Shown: positions 9,375 to 20,243 of the stretch, in pieces
Position numbering within the stretch: position 1 is the stretch's first letter
Layout of the letters: every line of letters begins with the position of its first letter
Assembly: GCA_032358255.1 (NCBI GenBank)
Contig: JAULBX010029013.1
Location: forward strand, 1 to 24,725
From: Heterotrichella gracilis
Taxonomy: Eukaryota; Sar; Xanthophyceae; Tribonematales; Xanthonemataceae
Length of the DNA stretch: 24,725 nt
Direction: 5' to 3'
The notes under the pieces: generated by a model
Database searches by the model: none
What the model was told of the DNA's origin: nothing
What the model saw: only the letters and a program-made list of their open reading frames with translations
Translations under genes and position numbers: made by a program

Positions 9375-11609
9375 TCACGTGAACGAGTAATCGCTCCTGA
9401 CTGTTGCACGAGGGCGCACACGCAAGCCCTCCCGACCACCAGGCTGCCTCTCAATAACAGGGAGCTTGTATTGCCCCATCACCCACTGCAGCGCCGCTAG
9501 CTGCGCCAGGTCACCCCCCAGCTCAGAGTCTTGCTGGGTAACATCGGCCATCCCCCCTGCCCTCTGCCACATCTCTGCAGGCCCCCAAACCCGCTCAACC
9601 ACCAGCTTCACACCCTTGCCATCCGCCAGTATCCTCCACCCCTGCCCATTCACCCGCAGGGGGTGCCCAGCATGCCACCCCTCCAGGCGCAGCTCCAGGT
9701 TGATGGGTGATGCGAAGTCTAGGAACCACGGCTCAGGCTTCGGTCCAGGCTCCTGTGTCCAGCCGGCCCCGCTGTCTACGCACGCCAAGTGGGTGAGGTG
9801 GGGCAGCCAGGGCAGCTCAGCGTGCATGCCGTCCTGCAGGCCCAAGGTCAGGCGCTGCACCGAGAGAGGCACACACTCCAGCACGCCGCTGGGCACGCTC
9901 CGGTGCGAGAAGAGCAGCGACAGGCTGCGCACTGGCGGCAGCGCATGCGGCCACTGGACGTCCACCAGTGGCCTGTTCTCCCTACCGACCATGAAGTGCA
10001 GCGTCAGGTGCTGGAGCGCCGGCGGCCACAAGGGGCCGCTCTCTGAATCGGCGTCCCAGGGACCAAACAGCACCAGGGTGAGGGAAGACAGCGCGGCGGC
10101 AGGGCGCAGGTCCAATCCCAGCCCCGCCACACCCGCCATCATCACCCGCAGCTCCAGCGCGGTCAGCTGTGGCATGCAGGTCAGCATCTGGAACGGGAAG
10201 ATGGTGTCACCCACCGCGCTGTTCCACAGGCCCCCCCGCGTGTTGGCGGACAGCGCCAGGCTGCGCACCGCGGGCATGGGGGGCAGCGGGAAGGGCACCG
10301 AGAGGCACTCCTCCATGTAAAAGCACCCCACGTCCAAGGAGCGCCGCTGCCTGAACATGAGGCGCAGGCTGGTGAGCGCCGCGAGGGTGCTGAGGTGGGC
10401 GGTCACGGGCGCCATGCTGGCGTACACCTGCGCCCTGTCCCTGACAAGCTCCACGCCGGATGCAGCTGATAGTGACCGCACAGTCAGGTGCAGCTCCTCC
10501 AGGCCACGCAGCTGGCAGATGGGGGCCAGGACCGACTCAAAGTACTCCAGCGGGGGCGGTTGCAGGTGTAAATTACCATGGAAGGTTTCTCCCACCACCA
10601 GGTGCAGGGAGCGCAGGTTGTTGGGGCTCAGTGCCGCCACCAGCGCAGCGCAGGTAGCAGCGCTTATGACCTGAGACAGATCCAGCTTCCTTGTGTGGGA
10701 CATGTAGACAGGGTTGGTCAGCGCACGCGGCTGGACCAACCCTCCTGTGTGTGTGCGACATGCGTCGTCTACATGCTCCCACAGCACGCCGCCGTTCAGC
10801 ACTCCCCGCCAGCGCTGGCACACGGCGGTGCCAAGCGCCAGCTCAGCAAAAGGGATGCACTGCAGCACCTGCGGCAGCACCAGGCGTGGTGGCGTCAACA
10901 CATGCCATGTTGATGGTCCTGTTTGTTGAAGCACTAAACCACGGCAATAGGATCTGCAAGACAGAAGTGGAGTGCAGGGGAAAGTATCAATGAGTTGGAG
11001 CCAAAGTGCAAGTGCATGAAGGGGCACGCCAGTCTTGGAACGCAGCAGTCAAGGTATTGTAGTCCAACCCTAAGGTAGGGTTTTTGAGGGCACACGATGT
11101 GGGACACGCAGGCCAACTAGACCACCCCTGTGCCATCTGGGAGGCGTTCACGCGACATGTGCAGTGGGTGTCGCAAGCTCGTGTCAAGGGCAGCAGGAAG
11201 CCATTGGCTCCAAGTATAGGGTTTTGAGGGTAGCGGGTGGGCACATAGGCCAACCAGAACACACCTGCGCCAGGACTTCATCAGGCAGGTCGTCTATATG
11301 AGACACTGGTGGTGCTGCTGCCTGCATACCCTCGTCAGGCAGGCTGTTGATGGGAAACGCCGGTGCTGCGTCAGGAATTGCTGGCGCCATTTCATCCTCC
11401 TTGGGCAGGTTACTGATGGGAAACGCCGGTGCTGCGCCAGCTGCTGCTGCCTGCATTGCCTGCTCCATAGGCAGGCCATCGATGGGAAACGCCGGTGGCG
11501 CGTCAGGTGCGGGAAGCACCCTCTGCATTTTTCTCATAGGTGAGGTTGGCGCCTCCTCCCCCTCAGTGCAGGCACAGCAACTACTCATTGTCACTCCCAT
11601 AGGCAGCAT
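9375..11609 (-). CDS. F-box/LRR-like protein, paralog A (612 aa)
   Basis: There are two exons, 11609-11265 and 10868-9375, with a 396-base phase-0 intron. Splicing rebuilds an F-box: HIDDLPDEVLAQ from exon 1 joined to VLQCIPFAELALGTAVCQRW and then LWEHVD. Next come about ten irregular leucine-rich segments (for example LSTLAALTSLRLMF, MPQLTALELRVMM, LPPVRSLSLLF, VQRLTLGL). The C-terminal module LELRLEGWHAGHPLRVNGQG, then an Asp-Gly-Lys-Gly-Val-Lys stretch, is shared by all full paralogs. The start was set at the first ATG (11609); ATGs at 11600 and 11588 are alternatives. Exon 1 is longer than in the other copies and carries a peptide repeat (separate entry). Family knowledge suggests an SCF ubiquitin-ligase substrate receptor; the substrate is unknown. 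The tail after GQYKLP is longer and Arg-rich compared with C and D. Confidence 0.8.
11060..11231 (-). repeat. intron 1 element of paralog A, two copies
   Basis: On the minus strand the intron contains two copies of a CCTCAAAA(A)CCCTA motif, at about 11099-11073 and 11231-11215. Both are followed by a TTGGA/TTGGAG-like or CTTGGAG sequence. The copy nearer the acceptor is preceded by sequence resembling the exon 1 end and donor (GGCACAG|GGGTGG then TAGTTGGCCTGCGTG), so part of the exon-intron boundary was duplicated into the intron. Confidence 0.6.
11290..11500 (-). repeat. 66-base (22-residue) tandem repeat in exon 1 of paralog A
   Basis: The marker GATGGGAAACGCCGGTG occurs on the plus strand at 11349, 11415 and 11481, exactly 66 bases apart. 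The encoded units are AFPIDGLPMEQAMQ..., AFPISNLPKEDEMAP... and AFPINSLPDEGMQ..., followed by the real F-box start SHIDDLPDEVLAQ. The repeated core I-x-x-L-P is the opening motif of the F-box itself. Confidence 0.9.
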
Positions 11610-13080
11610 GTGCTGCTGCTGGTGCAAAGGCAGGGTCTTGAAATTGGCCCCTGCACACAGTGTTCAGCGCAGTAGTTAGCTGCTGTAGGTAATCCTCAAC
11701 CTGTGTGCTGTTACCATGCGGTGTGGCAGGAGCACAGCAAGTCCTCACAGTGTGTCCACTCCAAAGGCATTTGCGGATTACTCTATTGCTGGAAGGGTGT
11801 GCTGATACTTTTCCCTGTATATAGAAGGTGCAAGATGCAGTTGCTTGCCTCCCTAAGGGGTGGGTCAAGCCCTGAGCAATCGTGCATCTTGGTAAGCTTA
11901 TGGCATGGTTCTGGTGGCCCAACGCAAGCCCAGCTCAACAAATAGAGAGGTGAGCCAGATGCAGAGACAAATGGCTTCTGGTACGCGTTGGTTTTATTCA
12001 CAGGGAACGTTGGGAGACAAGATGTGACCGGCACCCACCCAGAGCAACGACGATGTGCATGCACTGGGAGGCCAACTGTTCAACAGCATGCTTACCGTAA
12101 CGGCGTTGATGAGGCTCGGGCTCGTGTAGGTGAAAGCTGATATATGGGAGGCGCTACTGTGCAAACGAGCTGCAAGTGGGAGTACAGGGGTTGAGGGTAA
12201 GGTACTTCCTTCAGGAGGAACGTTGGTTACGAGCAGGAGATTATTGACAACCAACTGGAAGAACGCGTGCCACCATTAAGGATAAACGTACAATGAACGC
12301 TCACAACTGGACCCTGCCAAACGATAGACACAAGTAGGCTCGTCGTATAGGCGCTGGTCGCCAAGGCATTGGTACCTGGTCATGTACTGGGCGTACTATA
12401 TATCAAAACTCCACTTGGCACAAAGCGCTGGCAAGTTAAGCGTGGGCGCGGCCTTGATAGGTACTAAAATCGCTGCAACTTGCAGTGCAAGAATACAGAT
12501 ATTATATGGGTCCGCCCGCATGACGTTTTGACTATCGTCGCATGGTGCTCTCGTGCCTGCCAAGTCTGTTCTGGACTTTCAGGAAATAGCACACGTTGTA
12601 GCCCAAGTCGTTCTACATATGTAGTCGAGAACTTGAAACGTGAGGTCCCACCCTTCCCTTCACGGAAGCAGCACGCACTCATTCGTTACTTCACCGGTGC
12701 ATGCAGTACATCTGTCGGGGACTGTGATCACCTGCTTTCAACGGCTACCCACGGCTTCTAGCTGAGTTCAGGCTGAGTTGTGCTGCCAAGAGTCCCTGAC
12801 AAAGTCTTGAAGTAAGTACTTGCGATGAACTATTCATGTGGGAGTGCAGGCATGCCAAGTTAGTGGCATGCCTAGTGCCGCTGGTGGGCAAGTGGCCATA
12901 CTGTGTGTGCTGTTGAGTCCAACATATGTGCATGCAGCGCAGTTAGCTCAAAATCAGTGTTTGTATGTTTATAGCAAAAGCATGCTGGATGAATAACCAG
13001 AAGTAATTGAAAGCACAACATAGCCAGATGACAGCATAGTTGCCAGTTTCCCTTACTCGTGCATCGTCTGTTTAGGGCAA
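11610..13080. other. intergenic region between divergent paralogs A and B
   Basis: No supported exon was found. The first 60 bases upstream of the gene A start still resemble the 5' flank of paralogs C, D and E (GCACCAGCAGCAGCACATG, read on the minus strand). Short open frames such as 12480-12761 show no splice support and no paralog. No RNA gene was recognised. Confidence 0.5.
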
Positions 13081-13086
13081 ACCAGG

Positions 13087-14682
13087 GTGGCCTACCAACC
13101 AACGATTCCCATCAACAGCCTGCCTAACGTCGTTCTGGCACAGGTGAGTGCGCTTCAGTTGTCCGTTTGCCCAGTCAGTGCACCTGTTGCCCCTCAAAAC
13201 CCTGCACTGGGGTTGGGCCAATTTTCCTGCAAAACAATCACATGGGTGCTGCTGCAGGTGCTCCTGGCCCCTCCTCTCATAGAGCGCACGTGGGCTAGCT
13301 ACGTGTACAGACACTGGCACCCGCTGTGATAGGGCTGGATGTGGCAGCGAATCCATCTTCCTGCAAGGACTAGTGAGGGAACTAGGGCCTTTGAGGCTTT
13401 GGTGAAGAGCCCCTCCCTCCTGTCCACCACTGAGGAGCTCCATATGCGACCGCATGATGTGAGCGCTAACACTTGCGCCCAACTGGTGGCAGCAATGAAC
13501 CCAGACCTTGTGCGCTCCTTGCAGTTGACGGTGCGCGAGGCTGATACGGTTGGCGGGAAAATACCCCTGGTCATCCACCCGCCGGAGTACTTTGCATCGG
13601 TCCTGGCCCCCATCTGCCAGCTGCGTGGTCTGGAGGAGCTGTCGCTGGCCGTGTGGGCGGACTCAGCCACACCTGCTGTGGATGTTGCCACTGATGAGGC
13701 GCAGGTGCACGCCAGCATGGCGCCCGTGACCGCCCACCTCAGCAGCCTCACAGCGCTCACCAGCCTGCGCCTGGAGTTCATGCATCCGTTCAAGGGTTTC
13801 CATAAGCAAGGCAGCAACGTGCCCTTCCTGCTGCCCCTTATGACCTCCATCCACAGCCTAGTACTGACTGTGGACAAGCAGAAGAGCATTGTTGGCGGCC
13901 TCACCAGCTTTAGTCTTCAGTTGTTGAGCAGCCTGCCACAGCTGCGCGCGCTGGAGCTGACGGTGAAGTCGGTGTGGGTGGAGTTTGACCTGCGTCCGCT
14001 CACCTTCCTGTCTTCCCTCACCCTCACACTCGCTGCGGCGAGCCTCACAGTGCCTGAGGATGGCCGCTGGTGGCCGGCCACGCTCCAGCACCTGACGCTG
14101 TTTTGGCGTGACTCCCACCTGAGGCAGCGCGACGGGTCATCACCAGGGGCACAGGTTCAGGCTAACCTACCACCTGATGAGGACATGTGGCACCGGTTCT
14201 TGCCGCCGGTGCACAGTCTGGTGCTGCGGTACGGTGACTGGAGTGACGATACCTACGCACTGCTGCAGCACATGCGCCCCTGTGTGCAGCATTTGACCAT
14301 GGGCCTGCGTACCAAGGATGAGGCCAAGCTGCCCTCCATGCCCCACCTGGCCAGGTTGACGTGCTGGGACATTGATGACGAGGTGCCAATTACTGGAGTG
14401 CCCACGCCGTGGTCCCTGGAGCTCGAAGCACCCATCAACCCACAGCTGCGGCTGGAGGGATGTCATGCTGGGCATCAGCTGTGGGTGGCGGGGCAGGGGT
14501 GGACGATAGTGGTGGATGAGGAGGGGGTGAAGCAGGAAGTGGAACGCCAATGGGGGCCTGAGAAGGCGATGGAATGCCAGGGGGGGGCGGGAGGGGGCTT
14601 TACCCTACAGGATACTGTGATCGGGGGTGGTCCGGAGCAGCTGGCGGCGCTGCGGTGGGTGGTGGGCCAATACACGACCTGA
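13087..14682 (+). pseudogene. F-box/LRR-like paralog B, broken by two stops and no ATG
   Basis: Exon 1 ends at 13143 (INSLPNVVLAQ) and exon 2 starts at 13258 (VLLAPPLIERTWASYVYRHW), with a 114-base phase-0 intron at the family position. At 13327-13332 two adjacent stops, TGA and TAG, fall in frame where C has Leu-Asn-Arg. A 6-base net deletion lies in the same place. The frame then stays open for 450 codons to a TGA at 14680, keeping the LRR-like repeats (LSSLTALTSLRLEF, LPQLRALELTV, VQHLTMGL) and the C-terminal module (QLRLEGCHAGHQLWVAGQGW). No in-frame ATG precedes exon 1 back to a TAG at 13021. A 2-base loss near 14679 brings the end forward by a few codons relative to C. It could be a recent pseudogene, or the ATG at 13339 could serve an F-box-less protein. 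Confidence 0.75.
13191..13218 (+). repeat. intron 1 conserved element, paralog B
   Basis: CCCTCAAAACCCTGCACTGG followed by GGTTGGG is the B version of the element found in the first intron of every paralog. Here it lies about 40 bases before the acceptor because the intron is short. Confidence 0.7.
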
Positions 14683-16496
14683 TGCTGGCGGTCACACTGG
14701 CGGTTAGGCACAATCACTGGTTTCAGTGGGCTCCCCTTTCATTTTTTTGGGTTGCTTTGTGTTTCCCCAGTCCGACTTCACACTGGTCAGAGGGTAAAGG
14801 CAGAGTGCAACCCAGAATTGTTTGGGCAAGGTGGAAGGCGTAGACAATTCTACCGCCAGTCGAGCAAATTCACCTACGGATCTGTTGTCGTGACGTTGAT
14901 CAATCATGTTTTCTGTCTTGTTGTTGGTTTTTCTTTCGATGTTCCTGAAAATGGTTATTTATGCAAAATATTATGGGGACTCCCAGTCTGCCCTGTCAGT
15001 TGATTAGTGAATATTGTTGATGTCAGGGCCAGCATCTCAATCATCTCTCCCACATGCTGCAGCAGCCATATTGGCTGATTGGAAAAGCAACAGTTCAGAG
15101 ATAATATCTTTTATTGAGTACTGCACATGCATGTAAAAGGATGCGGGGGCATTTTATTCACTTGGTGTCACCGCGTTGATTGAGCGGTGCAGAATGGAAC
15201 AGTTCCTGCTGGGCCCACTCGGTGCCATAGTACGGTGACATTACAAGACCCACTGAGCTTCTTGAGGTGGTCCGCCCAGGGACGGTGTATCACACTGCAG
15301 CAGTGGGGTGGGATTTTAATCATATATATAGCCGCACGGTGACATGTACACATGTCTAAAGAATGCACTTTTTGCCGATTCAAAGTGGTATGCCACACTG
15401 GCCACCACATTAGATTTAAACCATGGCGTTGGTGCACAGTGCAGCTCATTCAATTGACGTTTACCATTACTAATATGCGATTGACTGTAATTCTGGATGA
15501 ACTTAACGAATGACCCATGACGTTGCCAGCCTGCCTGGCAGGATCAACAATATTGGTGGGACCTTCAAGGCCCACTGCCCTGTTTAGTGGCGGAACCACA
15601 TTTTAGGAGACTTCTGTACCATAAATTATGGGACACTGGGTCCAGGTACCCATTTTGACCGCACCATTTTCGATTTTGTGCAAAATTCCCTCAAATTTCC
15701 ACATGGAGCAGACACCAGGGACCTAGGCTAGGGCTGTTAAAATACTCTTCAAATTGTATCCAACGTTCGAAACGGCGTTTCCAATGGTGAAAAGTGACTT
15801 GAAGTGAACTCAAGACTGAGTGTCAGTGTCTGACTCAGTGGATACAAGTTTTGAGCATGCATGCATGTGCCTAGCAAGCAACACAGTGTGACACAGTCCA
15901 GGGGCCCTCCGAGGGCTTCCAAAGCTCTCAGAGGTTGTGCTGCCAATCTAGTCACAGAAGGAATCTTTACGAGCATAAGCCGTACTGTATGGGTCAGGAC
16001 AAACCTTGGTGCGCACTGTTAGTATTGGTTATCTGACACTCCTGAAGTAGCAACTTGCAGGGTAACCCGTACGTTGGGCCCAACGGTGTATTACGTATTA
16101 GACACAGTTTGGACTCCAGTATCGGTTGCCATAGGCCACTTATGACACAGCGGAGTGGAGTGTTAGAAAATATCTTGTTCTCTGGACCCCTACCTACTTG
16201 TGCTTCATTCTAGAGCCTCTCAATGCCCATAACAGTTGCCAACGGTTACGAACCGGGGCCACAACCCTTGTGCAAGCTCTACAGCACTTTTGAAGTCAAT
16301 GCCCACCATGGTTCGTGATCTGGCTGATACCTGTCACCGCCGGGCTTCACACTTTTGTAGCATTCTGTGGTTCTCACAGGCTTGTACCATGTGACTGACA
16401 CTGCACATTGACAGCAGCTGATTTCACTGAGCTCTGCGTTGGCTGTGCACTGTGACAGGATTGCCTCAAGACCATTGGCTTCACCAGCACCAGCAC
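14683..16496. other. intergenic region between B and C
   Basis: No gene is supported. The first 40 bases resemble the end of gene C (GATGCTGGCGGT...GGTTAG), which places the ancestral stop a few codons further on. From about 16040 the sequence resembles the 5' flanks of D and E (GAAGTAGCAAC, TTGGGCCCAAC, GAGTGGAG...TTAGAAA, GAGCCT-TCA-TGCCCA). The middle, 15000-16000, holds no recognised element. Confidence 0.5.
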
Positions 16497-16501
16497 ATGC
16501 C
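16040..16501 (+). repeat. duplicated 5' flank, copy C
   Basis: This is the 5' flank shared with 19600-20243 (gene D) and 23640-24285 (gene E). Shared blocks in order are a TTGGGCCCAAC motif (C and D), GTGGAG-type sequence before GTAGAAA/TTAGAAA, TTGTTCT, GAGCCTCTCA-TGCCCA, GGCTTGT/A, and GTGCACTGTGACAGGAT just before the start. The promoter is inferred to lie here because this is the only conserved upstream DNA. Confidence 0.6.
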
Positions 16502-16523
16502 ATGGAGCCTCCAAGGAGGATGA
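16497..16523 (+). promoter_or_regulatory. 8-codon upstream ORF overlapping the gene C start
   Basis: An ATG five bases before the main ATG reads MPWSLQGG then TGA, out of frame and overlapping the main coding sequence. The same layout is present at 20239 (D) and 24281 (E). In gene A the corresponding ATG is in frame with the protein. Confidence 0.45.
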
Positions 16524-18551
16524 CACGCAGCATGACTCGCAGAGATGCTTGCACTGGGGTGGAGAGGCGGCCAGCACGCGACAACTCCCAAATCAACAGC
16601 CTGCCTGATGGCGTCCTGGCACAGGTGCGGTCTGATGCGCATGGTGCATGCATGCCCACCTGGCTATCACCACGTGATTCACACATTGATGAATTCTTGC
16701 GTGCCATTGATAACAGCAGAGACATGATTGTTACCCCAACACACTGGCCAACTGGAGCAGTCCGATTGGCCTGTATGCCAATCAACTGCCCCCAATAAAA
16801 ACCCTACCTTAGGGTAACCATTAGCTTAACCACCAGGGTCAACAACCAGAACACATGAAATGGGGGCCCAACAGTATGATCTGGTTCCTTTCACCTTAGG
16901 GTTGGAGTGTACTCATATTGCTGCATTTGGTAAGAGCATTGCGGTGCATGGACCATAGCTCAGTTGCAACTGGCTGATAGAGTCATGGCTGGTCTTGTCC
17001 CCAATACTGAAATCCCCCTTAGCACACCCTGTCCCCGTGGTCTGCTGGAGCAACGAGGGACAATACAAGCATTACATGATAAAAACACCACATCGGTTGC
17101 TGCCACAGGTGCTGCTGAGCCTTACTTTCACGGAGCGTGCGGGTGCCACCATAGTGTGCAACCGCTGGCACAACCTGCTGAACCGCCAGGGCGTGCTGTG
17201 GGAGCGAGTAGATGTTCCTGTATCTGGCGTGGTAAGGAGGCCTCGTCTGGATGTGGTGAGCAGCCCCCTCCATCTATCGCACACCAGGGAGCTTGATATG
17301 CAATACTATGATGTGAGTGCTTACGCCTGCGCTGGGCTGGTGGCGGCGCTGAACCCCGCCCTTGTGCGCTCCTTGCGCTTGAAGGTGCATGGGGCGTATG
17401 CGCCTCCAGGTGGTGAGCGTGCACCTGTGAACAAACGCCCTTTGGAGTACTTCACATTCGTCCTTGCCTCCATCTGCCAGCTGCGTGGCCTGGAGGAGCT
17501 GTCCCTGGCTGTGTGGGCGCAGTCAGCCAGACCTGTCGTGGATGTCGCCACGGATGAGGCGCAGGTGCACGTCAACATGGCGCACGTGACCTCCCACCTC
17601 AGCCGCCTCACAGCGCTCACCAGCCTGCGCCTGGACTTCATGCTGCGCGGCAATCTTTACTCAGGGCGTGGTGTCACCACATCGTTCCCAATGCCCTTCA
17701 TGACGTCTGTGCGTAGGCTGGCACTAGTTTTGGCATTGGAGAGGACTTATCGCAGCCCCACCAGCCTGCCGCTTTATTTGCTGAGCAGCCTGCCGCAGCT
17801 GTGTGCTCTGGAGCTGAGGGCGGAATTCATGTGGCTGGTGTTTGACCTACGCCCAGCCACCTTTCTATCTTCCCTCACCCTCACGCTATTTTTGTCAAGC
17901 CTCACATTGCCTGAAGATGGTCCCTGGTGGCCTGCTTCACTCCAGCACTTGGAGTTGCATTGGCATGGCTCCTATCTGAGGGAGCGTGGTGGAACATTGG
18001 CAACGCTCCTGGCTCCCCCACCCAATGAAGACAGATGGCCTCGTTTCCTTCCGCCAATGCACAGCCTGTCGTTGATGTACCAGGGGTCTGATACTTACAG
18101 CTTGCTGCAGCACGTGCCCGCATCTGTGCAGCATTTGACCATGGGCCTGCATGACAGTTACATCGCCAAGCTGCCTGCCATGCAAAACCTTGCCAGCTTG
18201 ACGTGCTGGGACAGCGATGGCAAAGTGCCGCATTATGGAGAGCCCAAGCCGTGGTCCCTGGAGCTCACAGCGCCCATCAACCCGCATCTGCGCCTGGAGG
18301 GATGGTGTGCTGGGAACCAACTGTGGGTGCCAGGGCAGGGGTGGACGATAGTGGCGGACGAGACGGGGGTGAAGCAGGTGGTGGAGCAGCACTGGGAGCC
18401 TGGGGAGGCAATGCAACGCCAGGTGGGTGCTGCAGGGGGCGTCGCCTTGCCGGACACTGTCATGGGGGGTGATCTTGAGCAACTGGCAGCGCTGAGGTGG
18501 GTGGTGGGGCAATACAAGCTCGCTGATGCTGGCGGTTACATTGGTGGTTAG
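16502..18551 (+). CDS. F-box/LRR-like protein, paralog C (521 aa)
   Basis: There are two exons, 16502-16624 and 17109-18551, with a 484-base phase-0 GT-AG intron. Exon 1 starts MEPPRRMTRSMTRRDACTG, a basic N-terminus shared with D and E, and ends INSLPDGVLAQ. Exon 2 continues the F-box (VLLSLTFTERAGATIVCNRW, NLLNRQGVLWERVDVP). An SHTRELDM segment follows, then LRR-like segments (LSRLTALTSLRLDF, LPQLCALELRAEF, FLSSLTLTLFL, LQHLELHW, VQHLTMGL, LASLTCWDS). The C-terminal module is HLRLEGWCAGNQLWVPGQGW followed by LAALRWVVGQY. It is the only fully intact plus-strand copy here. A role as SCF substrate receptor is inferred from the family; no substrate is suggested by the sequence. Intron retention would add about 58 codons before a stop and lose the rest of the F-box. 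Confidence 0.8.
16795..16912 (+). repeat. intron 1 conserved elements, paralog C
   Basis: The sequence AAAAACCCTACCTTAGGGTA, with inverted telomere-like halves, lies at 16797-16816. A second related piece, CACCTTAGGGTTGGAGTG, is at 16892-16909. Both are inside intron 1. Confidence 0.7.
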
Positions 18552-19599
18552 AGGCAATCAATGGTGAAATTGGACTCCACCGTACTTTGGTTTGCTTGGT
18601 TGCTCCACTTTGACTTTTGTTTCCTTATGGTATCCCACTTTGCCTTTGCTCCTGGCCAGCTGAACGGTACATGACATGACTTTATAGAAGAGCACAGTCA
18701 TGTTTCAGAATTGTGCAATATTGTGCTTTGCTGCGATTTTATAAGGCATTTTTTTTTCTGGTATGGCACCATGCAGTCAATTATCTGGGTAGCGACTCTC
18801 ACAGCTGGTATGGCTGCACATGTGCAGTTAGATATTGCAGTCACAGTTACAAAGGACAGTTACCATGCTGCACATGGAGCCGGCATACGCATAATGCTTG
18901 TCAACTTCGGCGTAGGGCGTAAGGTCAGCAAGGTGGTTTGCTGCTCTGAGGTGGGACTCCCATTTGAGCATTGCTGTCAGTGACACGTAGAATGCACACC
19001 ATTTTGCTGAAATTGTCACACTGGCAGTGTGCTGCTTGATGGCCACAACACCAACCATTGCTGTGCAGCCAGCCACCATGGACATCATGATGTCACACAC
19101 TGGTTTGCAACGGTGAGTCAGACTCCACATGTGCATTTTCCACCAATCAGCAATGATAGGATCAACCATTCTGGTTACGGTAACTTCATAATGTCCTTCA
19201 AGGGGTCATTCAAGATCTTCCAGCCAAGGTCAGGCTGCTGGGCCAGATTGGAAGGGTACAATTTGAAACAAAATATCGGACACTGCAGTCGTGACAGCAA
19301 AATGTCCTTGCATTTTCAAATAGTGTGGGCAGCAGACTGGAGATTCTTCGCACAGGTGTGACGGCGCTGCCCAGTGGGCGCCTTTTGAAAAGTAACTTGA
19401 CGAGTTGGGTATATCAAATATTGGCATGCCCGGCAACCTTGCCAATGGGTACACACTGTGCCACTGTGTAATGGCCTCCTCCTCTCCCCTCAGGGCTTGA
19501 AGCAGAAGCTCTTGAGCCAACTGAGTTGGTGCTGCGCAGGCCAGTACTGCCATAAGCCTTGTGTATCAAGACACTGTCAGTGTAAATATATTTAGTTTC
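18552..19599. other. intergenic region between C and D
   Basis: No gene is supported. Part of it (about 18870-19130) resembles 23020-23220 in the next spacer: ATGCACA-CATTTTGCTGAAA, then CACAACA-CAACCA and TTGCTGTGCAG. The tandem unit therefore includes spacer DNA. Short open frames here have no splice support. Confidence 0.5.
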
Positions 19600-20243
19600 T
19601 CTCGAAGTAGCAACCTATTCCCTGTGTGTGTTGGGCCCAACAGTATCAGTTGGGACCTCCGAGCTTGGCAACCTGGAACAGTGTCGACTTCAAGTCTGCA
19701 GCATGCTGAACCACTGAACCACTCATTACAGCACAGAAAGAACCCAATTTGGGTTGCTACTGGATCTACTTTGCTCCCCACCTAGTGGAATGCTCAAAGG
19801 TGCCAACGTTGCTACACACTGAACCACTAGCACTTGCCAAGGGCCATTTATAATACAGCAGTGGAGTGGAGTTGTAGAAACATACTTCCTGTTCTCTGTG
19901 CCTCATGCAAGAGCCTGTCAGTGCCCACATATCACTGAGTTGGTTACCATACCCCTTGTGAAGCTCTCATGACAATGGCAAGAGACACCCACCCTGGTGC
20001 ATCACGTGGCTGTTAGTAATACCTGTCCCAGCGGGGCTTCAAACTTTTCTAGCACTCTGCAGTCATTACAGGCTTGAATATTGTGACTGAAACTGCATAA
20101 TGGTGCCAGTATCTGCCTTCCACTGCCAAGCATCCGATGTGTCAGTTTCCACCACTGACTTCTGCCTTGGCTGCTGTGCACTGTGACAGGATAGCCCTGA
20201 GCTGCCCCGAGACCCCTGCCTTGCACCAGCAGCAGCGCATGCC
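19600..20243 (+). repeat. duplicated 5' flank, copy D
   Basis: The order of blocks matches 16040-16501 and 23640-24285. It contains a TTTATAATAC sequence near 19847, which could act as a TATA box but is not kept in C or E. The block ending GTGCACTGTGACAGGATAGC, then TTGCACCAGCAGCAGC, leads directly into the start codon. Confidence 0.6.

Noticed and set aside
12480-12761. Open frame of 93 codons between A and B
   Set aside because: No paralog, no domain and no convincing splice sites; its length is unremarkable for this composition.
15500-16000. Possible transposon remnant between B and C, suggested by short repeated words such as GCATGCATGCATG
   Set aside because: No terminal inverted repeats, target-site duplication or transposase-like frame could be seen.
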